Source of the DNA: Devosia sp. 66-14
GTDB taxonomy: Bacteria > Pseudomonadota > Alphaproteobacteria > Rhizobiales > Devosiaceae
Length of the DNA: 64,000 nt
NCBI GenBank assembly: GCA_001899085.1
Contig: MKVB01000002.1
Location: 462,054-526,053 of the forward strand
Reading direction: 5' to 3'
Positions 7,867 through 16,273 of the stretch are shown in pieces. The stretch's first letter is position 1, and each line of letters starts with the position of its first letter. The notes under the pieces were generated by a model. It worked only from the letters and a program-made list of their open reading frames with translations. It did no database searches and was not told the DNA's origin. The position numbers and the translations under genes are program-made.

Positions 7867-8439
7867 TCAGTCCTTGGCGCGTTCGACGTAGCTGCCGTCG
7901 GCGGTCATCACCACGACCTTGGTGCCGACGCCGATATGGGGCGGAACCATGGTCTTGACGCCGTTGTTGAGCGTCGCCGGCTTGAACGAGGAAGAGGCGG
8001 TCTGGCCCTTCACCACCGGCTCGGTCTCGACGATCTCGAGGGTGACGCGCTGCGGCAGTTCGATCGAGAGCGCCACGCCCTCGAAGGTGCGGATATAGAC
8101 TTCCATGCCGTCGGTGAGGTAGGCGGCCTGGTCGCTGACCACGTCTTCGGAGACGGCGATCTGCTCGTAGGTGGTGGGCTCCATGAAGTGGTAGCCCTCG
8201 CCGTCGTGGTAGAGGAACTGGTAGGCACGCTCGTCGACGTCGGCCTTTTCGACCATCTCGACGGTGCGCCAGCTGGCGGCAACCTTCACGCCGTCCGAGA
8301 TGCGGCGCATGTCGACCTTGGTCACCGAGTTGCCCTTGCCGGGATGGATATTCTCGGCGACCAGCACGATATAGAGCTTGCCGTCGTCGTGTTCCACGAC
8401 GTTGCCCTTGCGCAGCGACGAGGCGATGACCTTGACCAT
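7867..8439 (-). CDS. efp: Elongation factor P
   Basis: 190 residues from the ATG at 8439, with AAGGAAG 5-8 nt upstream. The three beta-barrel domains of EF-P are recognisable: KOW-like N-terminus [16 protein letters not shown], central domain with AYLTDGMEV, and OB-type C-terminus with [16 protein letters not shown]. The loop IHPGKGNS holds Lys35, equivalent to the lysine (Lys34 in E. coli) that is beta-lysylated. EF-P enters the ribosomal E site and rescues stalling at polyproline. The modification enzymes EpmA and EpmB are encoded divergently next door, which supports lysyl modification rather than rhamnosylation. Divergent promoters should lie in 8440-8581. Confidence 0.97.
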   Translation of the reverse strand: MVKVIASSLRKGNVVEHDDGKLYIVLVAENIHPGKGNSVTKVDMRRISDGVKVAASWRTVEMVEKADVDERAYQFLYHDGEGYHFMEPTTYEQIAVSEDVVSDQAAYLTDGMEVYIRTFEGVALSIELPQRVTLEIVETEPVVKGQTASSSFKPATLNNGVKTMVPPHIGVGTKVVVMTADGSYVERAKD

Positions 8440-8581
8440 TAGTTCTTCCTTGTTCAACGGTTGGCGAGGGCCTAGAGAGCGGCAGCAAAAGGCCGGGCCG
8501 AACGCGCTAATCTGATGTATCGGTGCCGCCGATACCCTAATTCCGCGAAAACCGCCAGTCCCGAGCCGAAAGACGTAAGCC

Positions 8582-9652
8582 TTGCCCGCCTCCCCACCAG
8601 TCCCGCCGGTTTCGCCATGGTGGACGCCCTCGGTGCATGCCGACCGGCGCCCGGCGCTGCTGGCGCGCAACCGGATCGAGCTGGCGGTGCGCAACTACCT
8701 CGCAAGCCGCGATTTTCTGTTGGTCGACCCGCCGGGGCTGCAGCGCAGCCCGGGCAACGAAACGCACCTGCATGCCTTTGCCACCACGGCGATCGGCAAT
8801 GACGGGGTGGGCGAGACGCTTTATCTCCACACCTCGCCGGAATTCTCGATGAAGAAGCTCCTCGCGGCGGGCGAGCGGCGGATCGCCAGTTTCGGCCATG
8901 TCTGGCGCAATCGCGAGCGGAGCGCACTGCATCACCCAGAGTTCACCATGCTCGAGTGGTACCGGGCGGGCGAGCCGTACGACGCGGTGATCGCCGACTG
9001 CGTGGCGCTGCTGCGGCTCGCGGCCGAGACGACAGGGGTCGCGATGCTCAGGTTTCGCGATCGGGAATGCGATCCGTTCGCCGCGCCCGAGCGGCTGGGT
9101 GTGGTCGAGGCGTTTCGGCGCTTTGCCGGGATCGACCTGTTGGCGACGATGGACGCCGAGGGCGAGACCGATGCCGAGGCCCTGGCCGTTGCGATGCGAG
9201 CGGTGGGGCTCGAGGTTCCCAGGGACTATACCTGGTCCTACCTGTTCAGCCGGGTGCTGGTGGAAAAGGTCGAACCTAACCTGGGGCTAGGGCGGGTGAC
9301 GGTGCTCGATCGCTACCCGGCGGCCGAAGCGGCGCTGGCGCGGCGGACCCGCGACGATCGGCGGCTGACGGAGCGGTTCGAGCTTTATGGCTGCGGGGTC
9401 GAACTGGCGAACGGCTTCGGCGAGCTCACCGATGCGGCAGAGCAGCGCCGCCGTTTTGCCGCCGAGATGGATGAGAAGCAGCGGCTTTACGGCGAAGCCT
9501 ATCCGCTCGATGAAGAACTGCTGGCGGCGCTGCCGCTGATGGACGAAACCAGCGGCGTGGCGCTGGGGTTCGACCGGCTGGTGATGCTGGCGGTCGGCGC
9601 CCGGCGGATCGAGGATGTGCTGTGGGTGCCGGTGGTCGGAGGCGACAGATGA
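8582..9652 (+). CDS. epmA: EF-P--(R)-beta-lysine ligase EpmA
   Basis: 356 residues. A lysyl-tRNA-synthetase-like class II catalytic domain without the anticodon-binding domain. [20 protein letters not shown] is the EpmA-type N-terminus; class II motif 2 is seen in [20 protein letters not shown] and motif 3 in [12 protein letters not shown]. It activates (R)-beta-lysine with ATP and attaches it to EF-P Lys35. The start must be the TTG at 8582: an in-frame TAA lies at 8576 and no other start codon precedes the conserved SPWW. The gene overlaps epmB by the four bases ATGA. Confidence 0.95.
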   Translation: MPASPPVPPVSPWWTPSVHADRRPALLARNRIELAVRNYLASRDFLLVDPPGLQRSPGNETHLHAFATTAIGNDGVGETLYLHTSPEFSMKKLLAAGERRIASFGHVWRNRERSALHHPEFTMLEWYRAGEPYDAVIADCVALLRLAAETTGVAMLRFRDRECDPFAAPERLGVVEAFRRFAGIDLLATMDAEGETDAEALAVAMRAVGLEVPRDYTWSYLFSRVLVEKVEPNLGLGRVTVLDRYPAAEAALARRTRDDRRLTERFELYGCGVELANGFGELTDAAEQRRRFAAEMDEKQRLYGEAYPLDEELLAALPLMDETSGVALGFDRLVMLAVGARRIEDVLWVPVVGGDR

Positions 9653-10707
9653 AGCAGGATCGTGCGCTGCGGACGGCGAAGGACCTGGTTGCAGCCGGGC
9701 TGCTCGATGCCGGGCGACTGGGCGAGGCGGAAGCGGTGGCGAAGCAATACGCCATTGCCGTAACCCCCACCGTGGCCGGGCTGATCGACCGGGATGACCC
9801 GAACGATCCGATTGCGCGGCAGTTCGTGCCTGACCTTGCCGAACTCAGCACGACGCCGGAGGAGCGGGCCGACCCGATCGGCGACCTCTCCCACTCGCCC
9901 GTCGAGGGGATCGTGCATCGCTATCCCGACCGGGTGCTGCTGAAGGCGGTGCATGTCTGCCCGGTCTATTGCCGGTTCTGTTTCCGCCGCGAGATGGTGG
10001 GGCCGGAAGGGCTGGGGACCTTGTCGGCCGAGGCGATGGATGTCGCGATCGGCTATATCGCCACTCATCCCGAAATCTGGGAGGTGATCCTCACCGGCGG
10101 CGATCCGCTGGTGCTGTCGGCGCGGCGGCTCGAGGAGATGATGCTGCGGTTGCGCGACATCGCGCACGTGAAGATCGTGCGCTTCCACAGCCGGGTGCCG
10201 GTGGTGGAGCCCGAGCGGGTCGATGACAAGCTGATTGCGGCGCTCAAGGCCAGCGGCAAGACCACCTATGTGGCGCTGCATGCCAACCACCCGCGCGAGC
10301 TGACGCCGGCGGCGCGGGCGGGGGCGGGGCGGCTGGTCGATGCCGGCGTGGTGATGCTCAGCCAGTCGGTGCTGCTGCGCGGCATCAACGACGATCCGGA
10401 CGTGCTGGCCGAGCTGATGCGGAGCTTCGTCGAGATGCGGGTCAAGCCCTACTACCTGCACCATCCGGACCTGGCGCCGGGCACGGCGCATTTCCGGCTG
10501 TCGATCGCCGAGGGGCAGGCGCTGGTTCGCGGCCTGCGCGGCCGGGTGTCGGGCCTCTGCCAGCCGACCTATGTGCTCGATATTCCCGGCGGCTACGGCA
10601 AGGCGCCGATCGCGGCGAGCAATGTCGAGGCGACGGGCGAGGGTGAATATGCCGTGTCGGACTGGCAGGGCGGGGTACACCAGTATCCTCCGGCGGGGAG
10701 CTACTAG
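9649..10707 (+). CDS. epmB: EF-P beta-lysylation protein EpmB (lysine 2,3-aminomutase family)
   Basis: 352 residues from the ATG at 9649, which overlaps the epmA stop. A radical SAM aminomutase: CPVYCRFCFRRE places the cluster-binding cysteines at 104, 108 and 111, and the upstream RYPDRVLLKAVHVC and downstream LTGGDPLVLS fit the KamA/EpmB family. It uses PLP (lysine near the C-terminus) and SAM to turn (S)-lysine into (R)-beta-lysine, the substrate of EpmA. Its length, shorter than true KamA, and the neighbours efp and epmA favour EpmB. I see no epmC hydroxylase gene in the window. Confidence 0.95.
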   Translation: MKQDRALRTAKDLVAAGLLDAGRLGEAEAVAKQYAIAVTPTVAGLIDRDDPNDPIARQFVPDLAELSTTPEERADPIGDLSHSPVEGIVHRYPDRVLLKAVHVCPVYCRFCFRREMVGPEGLGTLSAEAMDVAIGYIATHPEIWEVILTGGDPLVLSARRLEEMMLRLRDIAHVKIVRFHSRVPVVEPERVDDKLIAALKASGKTTYVALHANHPRELTPAARAGAGRLVDAGVVMLSQSVLLRGINDDPDVLAELMRSFVEMRVKPYYLHHPDLAPGTAHFRLSIAEGQALVRGLRGRVSGLCQPTYVLDIPGGYGKAPIAASNVEATGEGEYAVSDWQGGVHQYPPAGSY

Positions 10708-10741
10708 CGCGCGGCGCACGCCCTCGTTCAGCCGGCGCGTG

Positions 10742-10890
10742 GGGCTCCCCCCTCCACCAGCTTCGCTGGTCCCCCTCCCCCGCAAGCGGGAGAGGTTCGC
10801 CGACTGCATGCTCCGTGTGCCCGAAAGGTGCAGTCGGGAGTCCTCTCCCGCTTGCGGGGGAGGGGGACCACGCGAAGGCGCGGTGGAGGG
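10742..10890. repeat. Long inverted repeat, family A
   Basis: Fills most of the 310-nt gap 10708-11017. The left arm (about 10742-10795: CCCCCCTCCACC ... CCCCGCAAGCGGGAGAGG) is complementary to the right arm (about 10850-10890: CCTCTCCCGCTTGCGGGG ... GGTGGAGGGGGG). Related copies lie at 33308-33540 and, as a single arm, at 50751-50785. No gene is seen here; the rest of the gap carries the GST promoter region. Confidence 0.75.
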
Positions 10891-11017
10891 GGGGCCCCAC
10901 GCACCGACGGTCGCTGCCAAAAAACTTCTGCCCGCCTGTCGAATCCCGCTCTCGCGGTTCGATTAACCAGCGAAGGGCAGGACGGAGCGCTTGCCCACAC
11001 AACGCGTGGAGCTTGTC

Positions 11018-11671
11018 ATGATCCCGACCATCACCGCCTTCGCAGATTCGCCCGACCAGGGCGCCGGCCAGGCCCGCGACATGCGGGTGCGCTGGGCGCT
11101 CGAAGAAGTCGGCCAGCCCTATGATGTGCGGCTGGTGTCGTTTGCCGAGATGAAGCAGCCGGAGCATCTGGCCCTGCACCCTTTCGGGCAGATCCCGACC
11201 TATGAGGCGGGCGATGTCGGGCTGTTCGAGTCCGGGTCGATCGTGCTCCACATCGCCCAGCAGCATCCCGGCCTGCTGCCCGAGGACAAAGCCGCGCGGG
11301 CCCGCGCCATCACCTGGATGTTTGCGGCGCTCAGCACCATCGAGCCGCCGATTCTCGATCGCGAGGCGGCCGAGTATCTGGAAGGCGACAAGCCCTGGTA
11401 CGCGGAACGCCTGGCGGTGGTGGAGGAGCGGATCCGGAGCCGGCTGGAGGCGCTCGCCAGCCGACTTGGCGACAGCGAGTGGCTGGATGGGGCGTTCAGC
11501 GCCGGCGACCTGGTGCTGGTCGGGGTGCTTCGCAGGCTGAAGGGCTCGGAGCTGCTGGCCGCCCATCCGAATCTTCTGGCCTATGTGGCGCGCGCCGAGG
11601 CCCGGCCGGCATTCCGACGGGCTTTCTCTGCCCAGCTGGCGGTTTTCACCGACGCTCATGCGTCGGCCTGA
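11018..11671 (+). CDS. Glutathione S-transferase family protein
   Basis: 217 residues from the ATG at 11018, with GGAG 9 nt upstream. N-terminal thioredoxin-like fold residues 1-80: substrate-side segment RDMRVRWALEEVGQPYDVR, the cis-Pro segment FGQIPTYE and the glutathione gamma-glutamyl contact ESGSIVLHIA. Residues 90-217 are the helical C-terminal domain ending in RPAFRRAFSAQLAVF. A soluble cytosolic detoxification enzyme; the substrate cannot be told from sequence. It stands alone between a repeat and a secreted-protein gene. Confidence 0.88.
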   Translation: MIPTITAFADSPDQGAGQARDMRVRWALEEVGQPYDVRLVSFAEMKQPEHLALHPFGQIPTYEAGDVGLFESGSIVLHIAQQHPGLLPEDKAARARAITWMFAALSTIEPPILDREAAEYLEGDKPWYAERLAVVEERIRSRLEALASRLGDSEWLDGAFSAGDLVLVGVLRRLKGSELLAAHPNLLAYVARAEARPAFRRAFSAQLAVFTDAHASA

Positions 11672-11795
11672 GCGGCGCTTAAGGGTGAGGTAACCTCGTC
11701 CCCACAGGATGCGGGCAGCGTCGTTCGAACCGGCGACGCTGCCAGCTGCCCGGAGCGTTCCCGCGTCGGGCTTCGTCGCGTTTCAGGGGATGTGC

Positions 11796-12290
11796 ATGCT
11801 CAAGCTCTTTTCGGCGTTCGTCATGGTGCTGCTGGCGACAGCGGCGAACGCCCAGGAATGGCTGTATGAGGACGCGAGCGTGCCGATCGCCTATTTCGAC
11901 AATGGCGAGGCGCAGTTCCAGTTCGCCTGCCGCGGCGGCGACCTGGCCATGGGCTTCTGGGTGCGGGCGCCGCACCGGCAGGTGGCCGGGGCGGGCGCGA
12001 TGAACCTGGCGATCACGCCCGATGCCGCGGAAGGCTCGGCCATCTCGGCGGCCGGCGGCAGCAGCTTCGCCCAGGATATTCCGCTGATCCACAGCGATGG
12101 CAGTTCGATGATCGTGCGCGGCCCGGTGGCCCGGCAATGGGCCCGCATAGCGCAGCAGGCCCGCACTGCGATCCGGGTTGCCTATGTGCGGTCGAAAGCC
12201 GGGGGCGGGCTCGAGGTCTTCGACAGCAACATGTTCGGCGCCAAGGGATCGTCGGCGGCGATCAAGAAGCTGCTCGACCGCTGCCGCTAG
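11796..12290 (+). CDS. Secreted protein of unknown function
   Basis: 164 residues. The ATG at 11796 is preferred over the ATG at 11790 because AGGGGA is correctly spaced. A signal peptide MLKLFSAFVMVLLATAANAQ has an AxA site just before EWLYED. The mature protein of about 145 residues has two cysteines (FACRGGD near residue 46 and LDRCR at the end), which may form a disulfide, and a C-terminal FDSNMFGAKGSSAAIKKLLDRC that resembles the end of periplasmic invasion-associated-locus-like or DUF proteins. I do not assign a family. The gene is single, with its own probable promoter in 11672-11790. Confidence 0.7.
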   Translation: MLKLFSAFVMVLLATAANAQEWLYEDASVPIAYFDNGEAQFQFACRGGDLAMGFWVRAPHRQVAGAGAMNLAITPDAAEGSAISAAGGSSFAQDIPLIHSDGSSMIVRGPVARQWARIAQQARTAIRVAYVRSKAGGGLEVFDSNMFGAKGSSAAIKKLLDRCR

Positions 12291-12332
12291 GCGCAGGTCG
12301 GTGGGTGGGCAGCAGGGCCGCGGCGCAGGTGA

Positions 12333-13106
12333 TCAAGCCGCGACGCGCGCCGCCTCGACCGTGCCGTCGACGATGACGTGCGGCAGGCCGCGCGAGCAGG
12401 TCTCGATGCGGGCCTCGACGCGATAGACATCGCGCAGCAGCTCGACGGTGATCACGTCGGTGGATTTGCCGCAGGCGATCATCCGGCCATTGACGATCAC
12501 CATTGTCTGGTCGGCGAAGCGCAGCGCCTGGTTGAGGTCGTGCAGCGCGATCAGCACGATCATGCCGCGGGCCCGGGCGGTCTGCTGCATGAAGCCGAGC
12601 ACTTCCACCTGGCGATGCAGGTCGAGGGCCGACGTCGGTTCGTCCATCAGGAGAATTTCCGGCTCGCGCACCAGCGACTGGGCGATGCTCACCAGCTGGC
12701 GCTGGCCGCCGCTCAACTCGCCCAGGTCGCGGAAGGCGATCGGCCTGATGCCGAGCGCTGCGATCACGGCGTCGATGGCCTTGAGGTCGCCATCCTCGAC
12801 GCCCCAGCCGGAACCCTGCTTGCGGGCGAGAAGGATGGATTCGTACACCGTGAGCACGGCATTGGCCGACGTATCCTGCGGCATGTAGCTCAGCGCCCGG
12901 CCGGCGCGTCTCGCATCCGCGACCTCGACCGTGCCGGCACCCTGGATCAGGCCGGCGATGCGCTTGAACAACGTCGACTTGCCGGCGGCGTTGGGGCCGA
13001 TGACGGCGACGATCTCGCCGGCGGTGAAGGCGGGGGTGGTGACGCCGCTGACTACGGTCTTGCGGCCATAGCCCGCCGCCACGTCATCGAGCCGGAGGCT
13101 TACCAT
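12333..13106 (-). CDS. Iron-type ABC transporter ATP-binding protein (FecE/FepC family)
   Basis: 257 residues from the ATG at 13106 (AGGAAG upstream), overlapping the permease stop by 7 bp. Walker A GPNAAGKST, signature LSGGQRQL, Walker B ILLMDEPTSALD and H-loop ALHDLNQAL are all present. The C-terminal ITVELLRDVYRVEARIE is typical of the ATPases paired with FecCD permeases. It drives uptake of ferric-siderophore, haem or a related chelate together with the two genes upstream in the same operon. Confidence 0.92.
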   Translation of the reverse strand: MVSLRLDDVAAGYGRKTVVSGVTTPAFTAGEIVAVIGPNAAGKSTLFKRIAGLIQGAGTVEVADARRAGRALSYMPQDTSANAVLTVYESILLARKQGSGWGVEDGDLKAIDAVIAALGIRPIAFRDLGELSGGQRQLVSIAQSLVREPEILLMDEPTSALDLHRQVEVLGFMQQTARARGMIVLIALHDLNQALRFADQTMVIVNGRMIACGKSTDVITVELLRDVYRVEARIETCSRGLPHVIVDGTVEAARVAA

Positions 13107-14167
13107 GACTTCCTCATGTTGCTGATGATGAGCGAGAAGAAGAAGGGCACGCCGACCAGCGCGGTGATGATGCCGATCGGGAACACCACGCCGGGGACGA
13201 TCGACTTCGAGACGATCGAGGTGACCGACAGCAGCAGCGCGCCGCACAGCACCGAGCCGGGGAGGAAGAAGCGCTGGTCTTCGCCTAGGATCATGCGGGC
13301 GATGTGTGGGCCGACGAGCCCGATAAAGCCAATGGTGCCGACGAAGCTGACCGGAATGGAGGCGAGCAGCGCGACGATCAGCATGGTCTCGAGCCGGATG
13401 TAGCGGACATTGACGCCGAAGCTCGCGGCCTTGTCCTCGCCCAGCCGCAGCGCGGTCAGGGCCCAGGCATGGCGAGCGAACAGCGGCAGGGCCACCACGA
13501 CCACCAGCGCGGTGATGCCGACTTTCTCCCAGGTCGCCTTGGTGAGGCTGCCCATGGTCCAGAACACCACGGTGGCGAGTGCCTGCTCGGAGGCGAGATA
13601 TTGCAGGAACGCCAGCAGCGCGTTGAAGGTGAAGACCAGCGCGATGCCGAGCAGCACCACTGTCTGCACGGTGACGCCGCGGGCCTGCGAGATGAAGTGG
13701 ATGAACATCGTCGCGACCAGCGCCATCAGGAAGGCATTGACCGGCACGGCATAGCCGGCGGGCACCGGCAGGAACGGGACGCCGATGACGATGGCGAGAG
13801 CGGCGCCGAAGCTGGCGGCGGCGGAAATGCCGAGGGTGAAGGGGCTCGCCAGCGGGTTGGCGAGGATGGTCTGCATCTGCGCGCCGGCGGCCGAAAGCGC
13901 GGCGCCGACAACGATCGCCATGACGGCGACGGGCATGCGGATATCCCAGACCACGACGCGGATCTGGTCGGGCGCCGAGGCGGGGTTGAGGATGGCGGCG
14001 ACGACCTCGAGGATGTCGTACTTGGCCGGCCCCCAGGCGATATCGACGGCGAAGCTGACGACGAGTGCAACGGTCAGCCCGGCGAGGATCAGGATGCGCT
14101 TATAGGCAAGGGCACGGTATTGACCGTGCCCTGCCAGTTCCGCGCCTTGTGCGACCACGGTGCTCAT
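13100..14167 (-). CDS. FecCD-type iron-complex ABC permease
   Basis: 355 residues with about ten membrane spans after a cytosolic N-terminus of 25 residues. The segments VAMAIVVGAALSAAGAQMQT, NPLASPFTLGISAAASFGAA and FVGTIGFIGLVGPHIARMIL are the hallmark of the BtuC/FecCD family. It forms the inner-membrane channel, probably as a homodimer, since only one permease gene is present. Its ATG at 14167 overlaps the stop of the binding-protein gene by one base. Confidence 0.93.
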   Translation of the reverse strand: MSTVVAQGAELAGHGQYRALAYKRILILAGLTVALVVSFAVDIAWGPAKYDILEVVAAILNPASAPDQIRVVVWDIRMPVAVMAIVVGAALSAAGAQMQTILANPLASPFTLGISAAASFGAALAIVIGVPFLPVPAGYAVPVNAFLMALVATMFIHFISQARGVTVQTVVLLGIALVFTFNALLAFLQYLASEQALATVVFWTMGSLTKATWEKVGITALVVVVALPLFARHAWALTALRLGEDKAASFGVNVRYIRLETMLIVALLASIPVSFVGTIGFIGLVGPHIARMILGEDQRFFLPGSVLCGALLLSVTSIVSKSIVPGVVFPIGIITALVGVPFFFSLIISNMRKSW

Positions 14168-15300
14168 CAGTCGTTCAACGAAACCCAGTAGCCGGGCTTG
14201 TAGGCGATCGGCAGGAAGCGCTCATGCAGCTCCTTGAAGGTCGCATCGGGATCGAGGTCGGCGAACAGCTCGGGGTGCAGCCACTTGGCGATCTGCTGGA
14301 TGGCCACGAACTGGAACGGGTTGGTGTAGAACTGGTGCCAGATGGCGTGGACGTTGCCGGTCTCCTTGGCCTTGACGCCGGTGAAGGCCGGGCGGTCCAT
14401 CAGGGCGGCGAGCTTCACCTTGGCGGCGGCGAGGTCGGCGCCGGCGCCGACGCCGACCCAGATGCCGTCGGGCTTGGCGCTCTGGCTCCAGTTCGAGCCG
14501 GTGGAGATGTAGACGTCCGGGTTGGCGGCAATGATCTGCTCGCCGCTGACCATGCCCTGGGCGCCCGGCAGGATGTCGGTGCCGAGGTTATGGCCGCCGG
14601 CGAGCTTCACCATGCGGCCGAAATTCTCGTCGCCGAAGGTGGCGCAGCATTCATCGAAGAAGCCCGGGGCGCGCTCGAGGAAGACCAGCGGTTCGGTCGG
14701 CTCTTTCGCCTCGATCACGTCTGTGACGCGCTTGATCTCTGCGCTGCGGAAGGCGTTGAACTCGGCGGCGCGCTGCTCCTTGCCGAACAACTGGCCCAGG
14801 ATGTTCATGCTGGCTTCGGTGTTCTTGAAGGCCTCGAGACGGAAGTCGATGAACACCACCTTCACGCCGATCGAGTCGAGCGTGTCGAAGAGCTTGGACT
14901 CCTCGGCCGGGGTCTTGGATTCGAGCGGCAGCAGCAGCACGTCGGGCTTGAGGCTGACCGCGAGCTCGGTCTGGAAGGTGCCGTCGGTCAGGTTGCCGAA
15001 GACCGGGATGTCGGCCATTTTCGGGAACTTGGCGAGATACTCGTTCCAGGTGTCGAGATCGGCGGTGCGCACGTCGTCGCGCCAGCCCACCACCCGCTTG
15101 AACGGGTCCTCGGTGTCGAGCACCGAAACGAAATAGATCTGGCGGCCTTCGCCCAGGATGACGCGCTCGACCGGCTTGTCGAAGCTGACCTCACGTCCGG
15201 CGACGTCGGTGACGGTGAAGGCCTGGGCCTCGGCGGCGGCCGTGCCGACAAGCGCCGAGAGCGTCGCGATGGCGACAGCGAAGAAAGTTCTGCGAAGCAT
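14167..15300 (-). CDS. Iron-complex ABC transporter periplasmic binding protein
   Basis: 377 residues. Signal peptide of about 23 residues (MLRRTFFAVAIATLSALVGTA). The mature start FTVTDVAGREVSFDKPVERV is typical of class III siderophore-binding proteins (FepB/BtuF fold), with GHNLGTDILPG and the C-terminal helix region present. It is longer than simple FepB proteins because of an inserted segment WRDDVRTADLDTWNEYLAKF, as in relatives from rhizobia. It delivers the ligand to the FecCD permease. First gene of the operon; the upstream TGA-N9-TCA dyad suggests iron control by RirA. Confidence 0.9.
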   Translation of the reverse strand: MLRRTFFAVAIATLSALVGTAAAEAQAFTVTDVAGREVSFDKPVERVILGEGRQIYFVSVLDTEDPFKRVVGWRDDVRTADLDTWNEYLAKFPKMADIPVFGNLTDGTFQTELAVSLKPDVLLLPLESKTPAEESKLFDTLDSIGVKVVFIDFRLEAFKNTEASMNILGQLFGKEQRAAEFNAFRSAEIKRVTDVIEAKEPTEPLVFLERAPGFFDECCATFGDENFGRMVKLAGGHNLGTDILPGAQGMVSGEQIIAANPDVYISTGSNWSQSAKPDGIWVGVGAGADLAAAKVKLAALMDRPAFTGVKAKETGNVHAIWHQFYTNPFQFVAIQQIAKWLHPELFADLDPDATFKELHERFLPIAYKPGYWVSLND

Positions 15301-15337
15301 ATTGCATCTCGCTCGTTGGGGTGCGAGACCAGCCGGT

Positions 15338-15368
15338 ATAAAACATGATCACGCAAATCAAGTTTTAT
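15338..15368. promoter_or_regulatory. Iron-responsive-operator-like dyad (TGA-N9-TCA) between divergent genes
   Basis: ATAAAACATGAT (15338-15349) and ATCAAGTTTTAT (15357-15368) form a 12-bp inverted repeat with 11 matches. Inside it TGA (15346-15348) and TCA (15358-15360) are separated by exactly nine bases, the core of the IRO motif bound by RirA in rhizobia. It lies 38 bp before the binding-protein start and about 46 bp before the methyltransferase start, so one site could serve both. The role is inferred from motif and context. Confidence 0.6.
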
Positions 15369-15414
15369 CTTCTGGAGTCATTCCAAACTGGCAGCCTCCC
15401 CCATGGGGAGCGGT

Positions 15415-16215
15415 ATGAGGACGTGCATGACGGCGGGAACCAATTACTCGGTACGCGACGAGATCCGCGACTACTGGTCGATGCGGGCGGAGAGCTTCGA
15501 CCTCAGCCCCGGCCACGAGATTTTTTCCGAGACTGAACGCAGCGCCTGGCACCGGCTGATCAGGAAGCACCTCGGCGCGGGCGAAGGCCGTCGGGCGCTC
15601 GACCTCGCCTGCGGCACCGGCGTGGTGTCGCACCTGATGCATGACCTCGGCTACGAGGTCACCGGGCTCGACTGGTCCGAAGCCATGCTCGACAAGGCGC
15701 GGGCGAAATCGAAGACGCGCGGGTCCTCCATCCGCTTCCTGATGCGCGATGCCGAGGCGACGGGCGAGGACGAAGCCAGCTACGATGTGATCGTCACCCG
15801 GCACCTGGTGTGGACGCTGGTCGATCCCGCCGCCGCCTTCGCGCACTGGTTCAAGCTGCTGAAGCCGGGCGGACGGGTGCTGATCGTCGATGGCGACTTC
15901 GTCACCCAGACCTGGTTCCGCAAGCTGCGCCGCTGGATCGACGCGGCGGTGAGCCGGTTCCGTCCGGCCAAGCCCGATCCGCGCGGCGATTTCCGCACTC
16001 AGTACCAATCGATCATGTCGCAGATCTATTTCCGCGACGGCGCCAAGGCGCCCGAAGTGGTGCGGCTGCTCGAGAGCGCCGGGTTCCGGCCGGTGATCGT
16101 CGACACCTCGCTGGGAGAGATCCATCGGGCGCAGGGCCGCAATATGCCGATCGCGCAGTTTCTCGACCGGGCGACGCAGCATCGCTATGCCATCTGCGCG
16201 GTGCGGCCGGAATAG
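15415..16215 (+). CDS. Class I SAM-dependent methyltransferase
   Basis: 266 residues from the ATG at 15415 (GGGGAG upstream); ATGs at 15403 and 15427 are alternatives. The Rossmann-type SAM site is clear: motif I LDLACGTGVVSHLM, the acidic end of beta-2 VTGLDWSEAMLDKAR, and motif IV YDVIVTRHLVWTL, followed by LLKPGGRVLIVDGD. The N-terminal DEIRDYWSMRAESFD resembles methyltransferases found next to iron-uptake operons in rhizobia. It is divergent from such an operon and shares its operator region, which suggests a role in metallophore metabolism, but the acceptor is unknown. Confidence 0.85.
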   Translation: MRTCMTAGTNYSVRDEIRDYWSMRAESFDLSPGHEIFSETERSAWHRLIRKHLGAGEGRRALDLACGTGVVSHLMHDLGYEVTGLDWSEAMLDKARAKSKTRGSSIRFLMRDAEATGEDEASYDVIVTRHLVWTLVDPAAAFAHWFKLLKPGGRVLIVDGDFVTQTWFRKLRRWIDAAVSRFRPAKPDPRGDFRTQYQSIMSQIYFRDGAKAPEVVRLLESAGFRPVIVDTSLGEIHRAQGRNMPIAQFLDRATQHRYAICAVRPE

Positions 16216-16273
16216 CTGGCGCCGCGGCACGGCGGACCATAGTGTCCGCCCGATAGTTTCGACAGGCAGCCCG

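Noticed and set aside
15338-15368. Classical Fur box
   Set aside because: The dyad does not resemble the 19-bp GATAATGATAATCATTATC consensus, whereas the TGA-N9-TCA core fits RirA.
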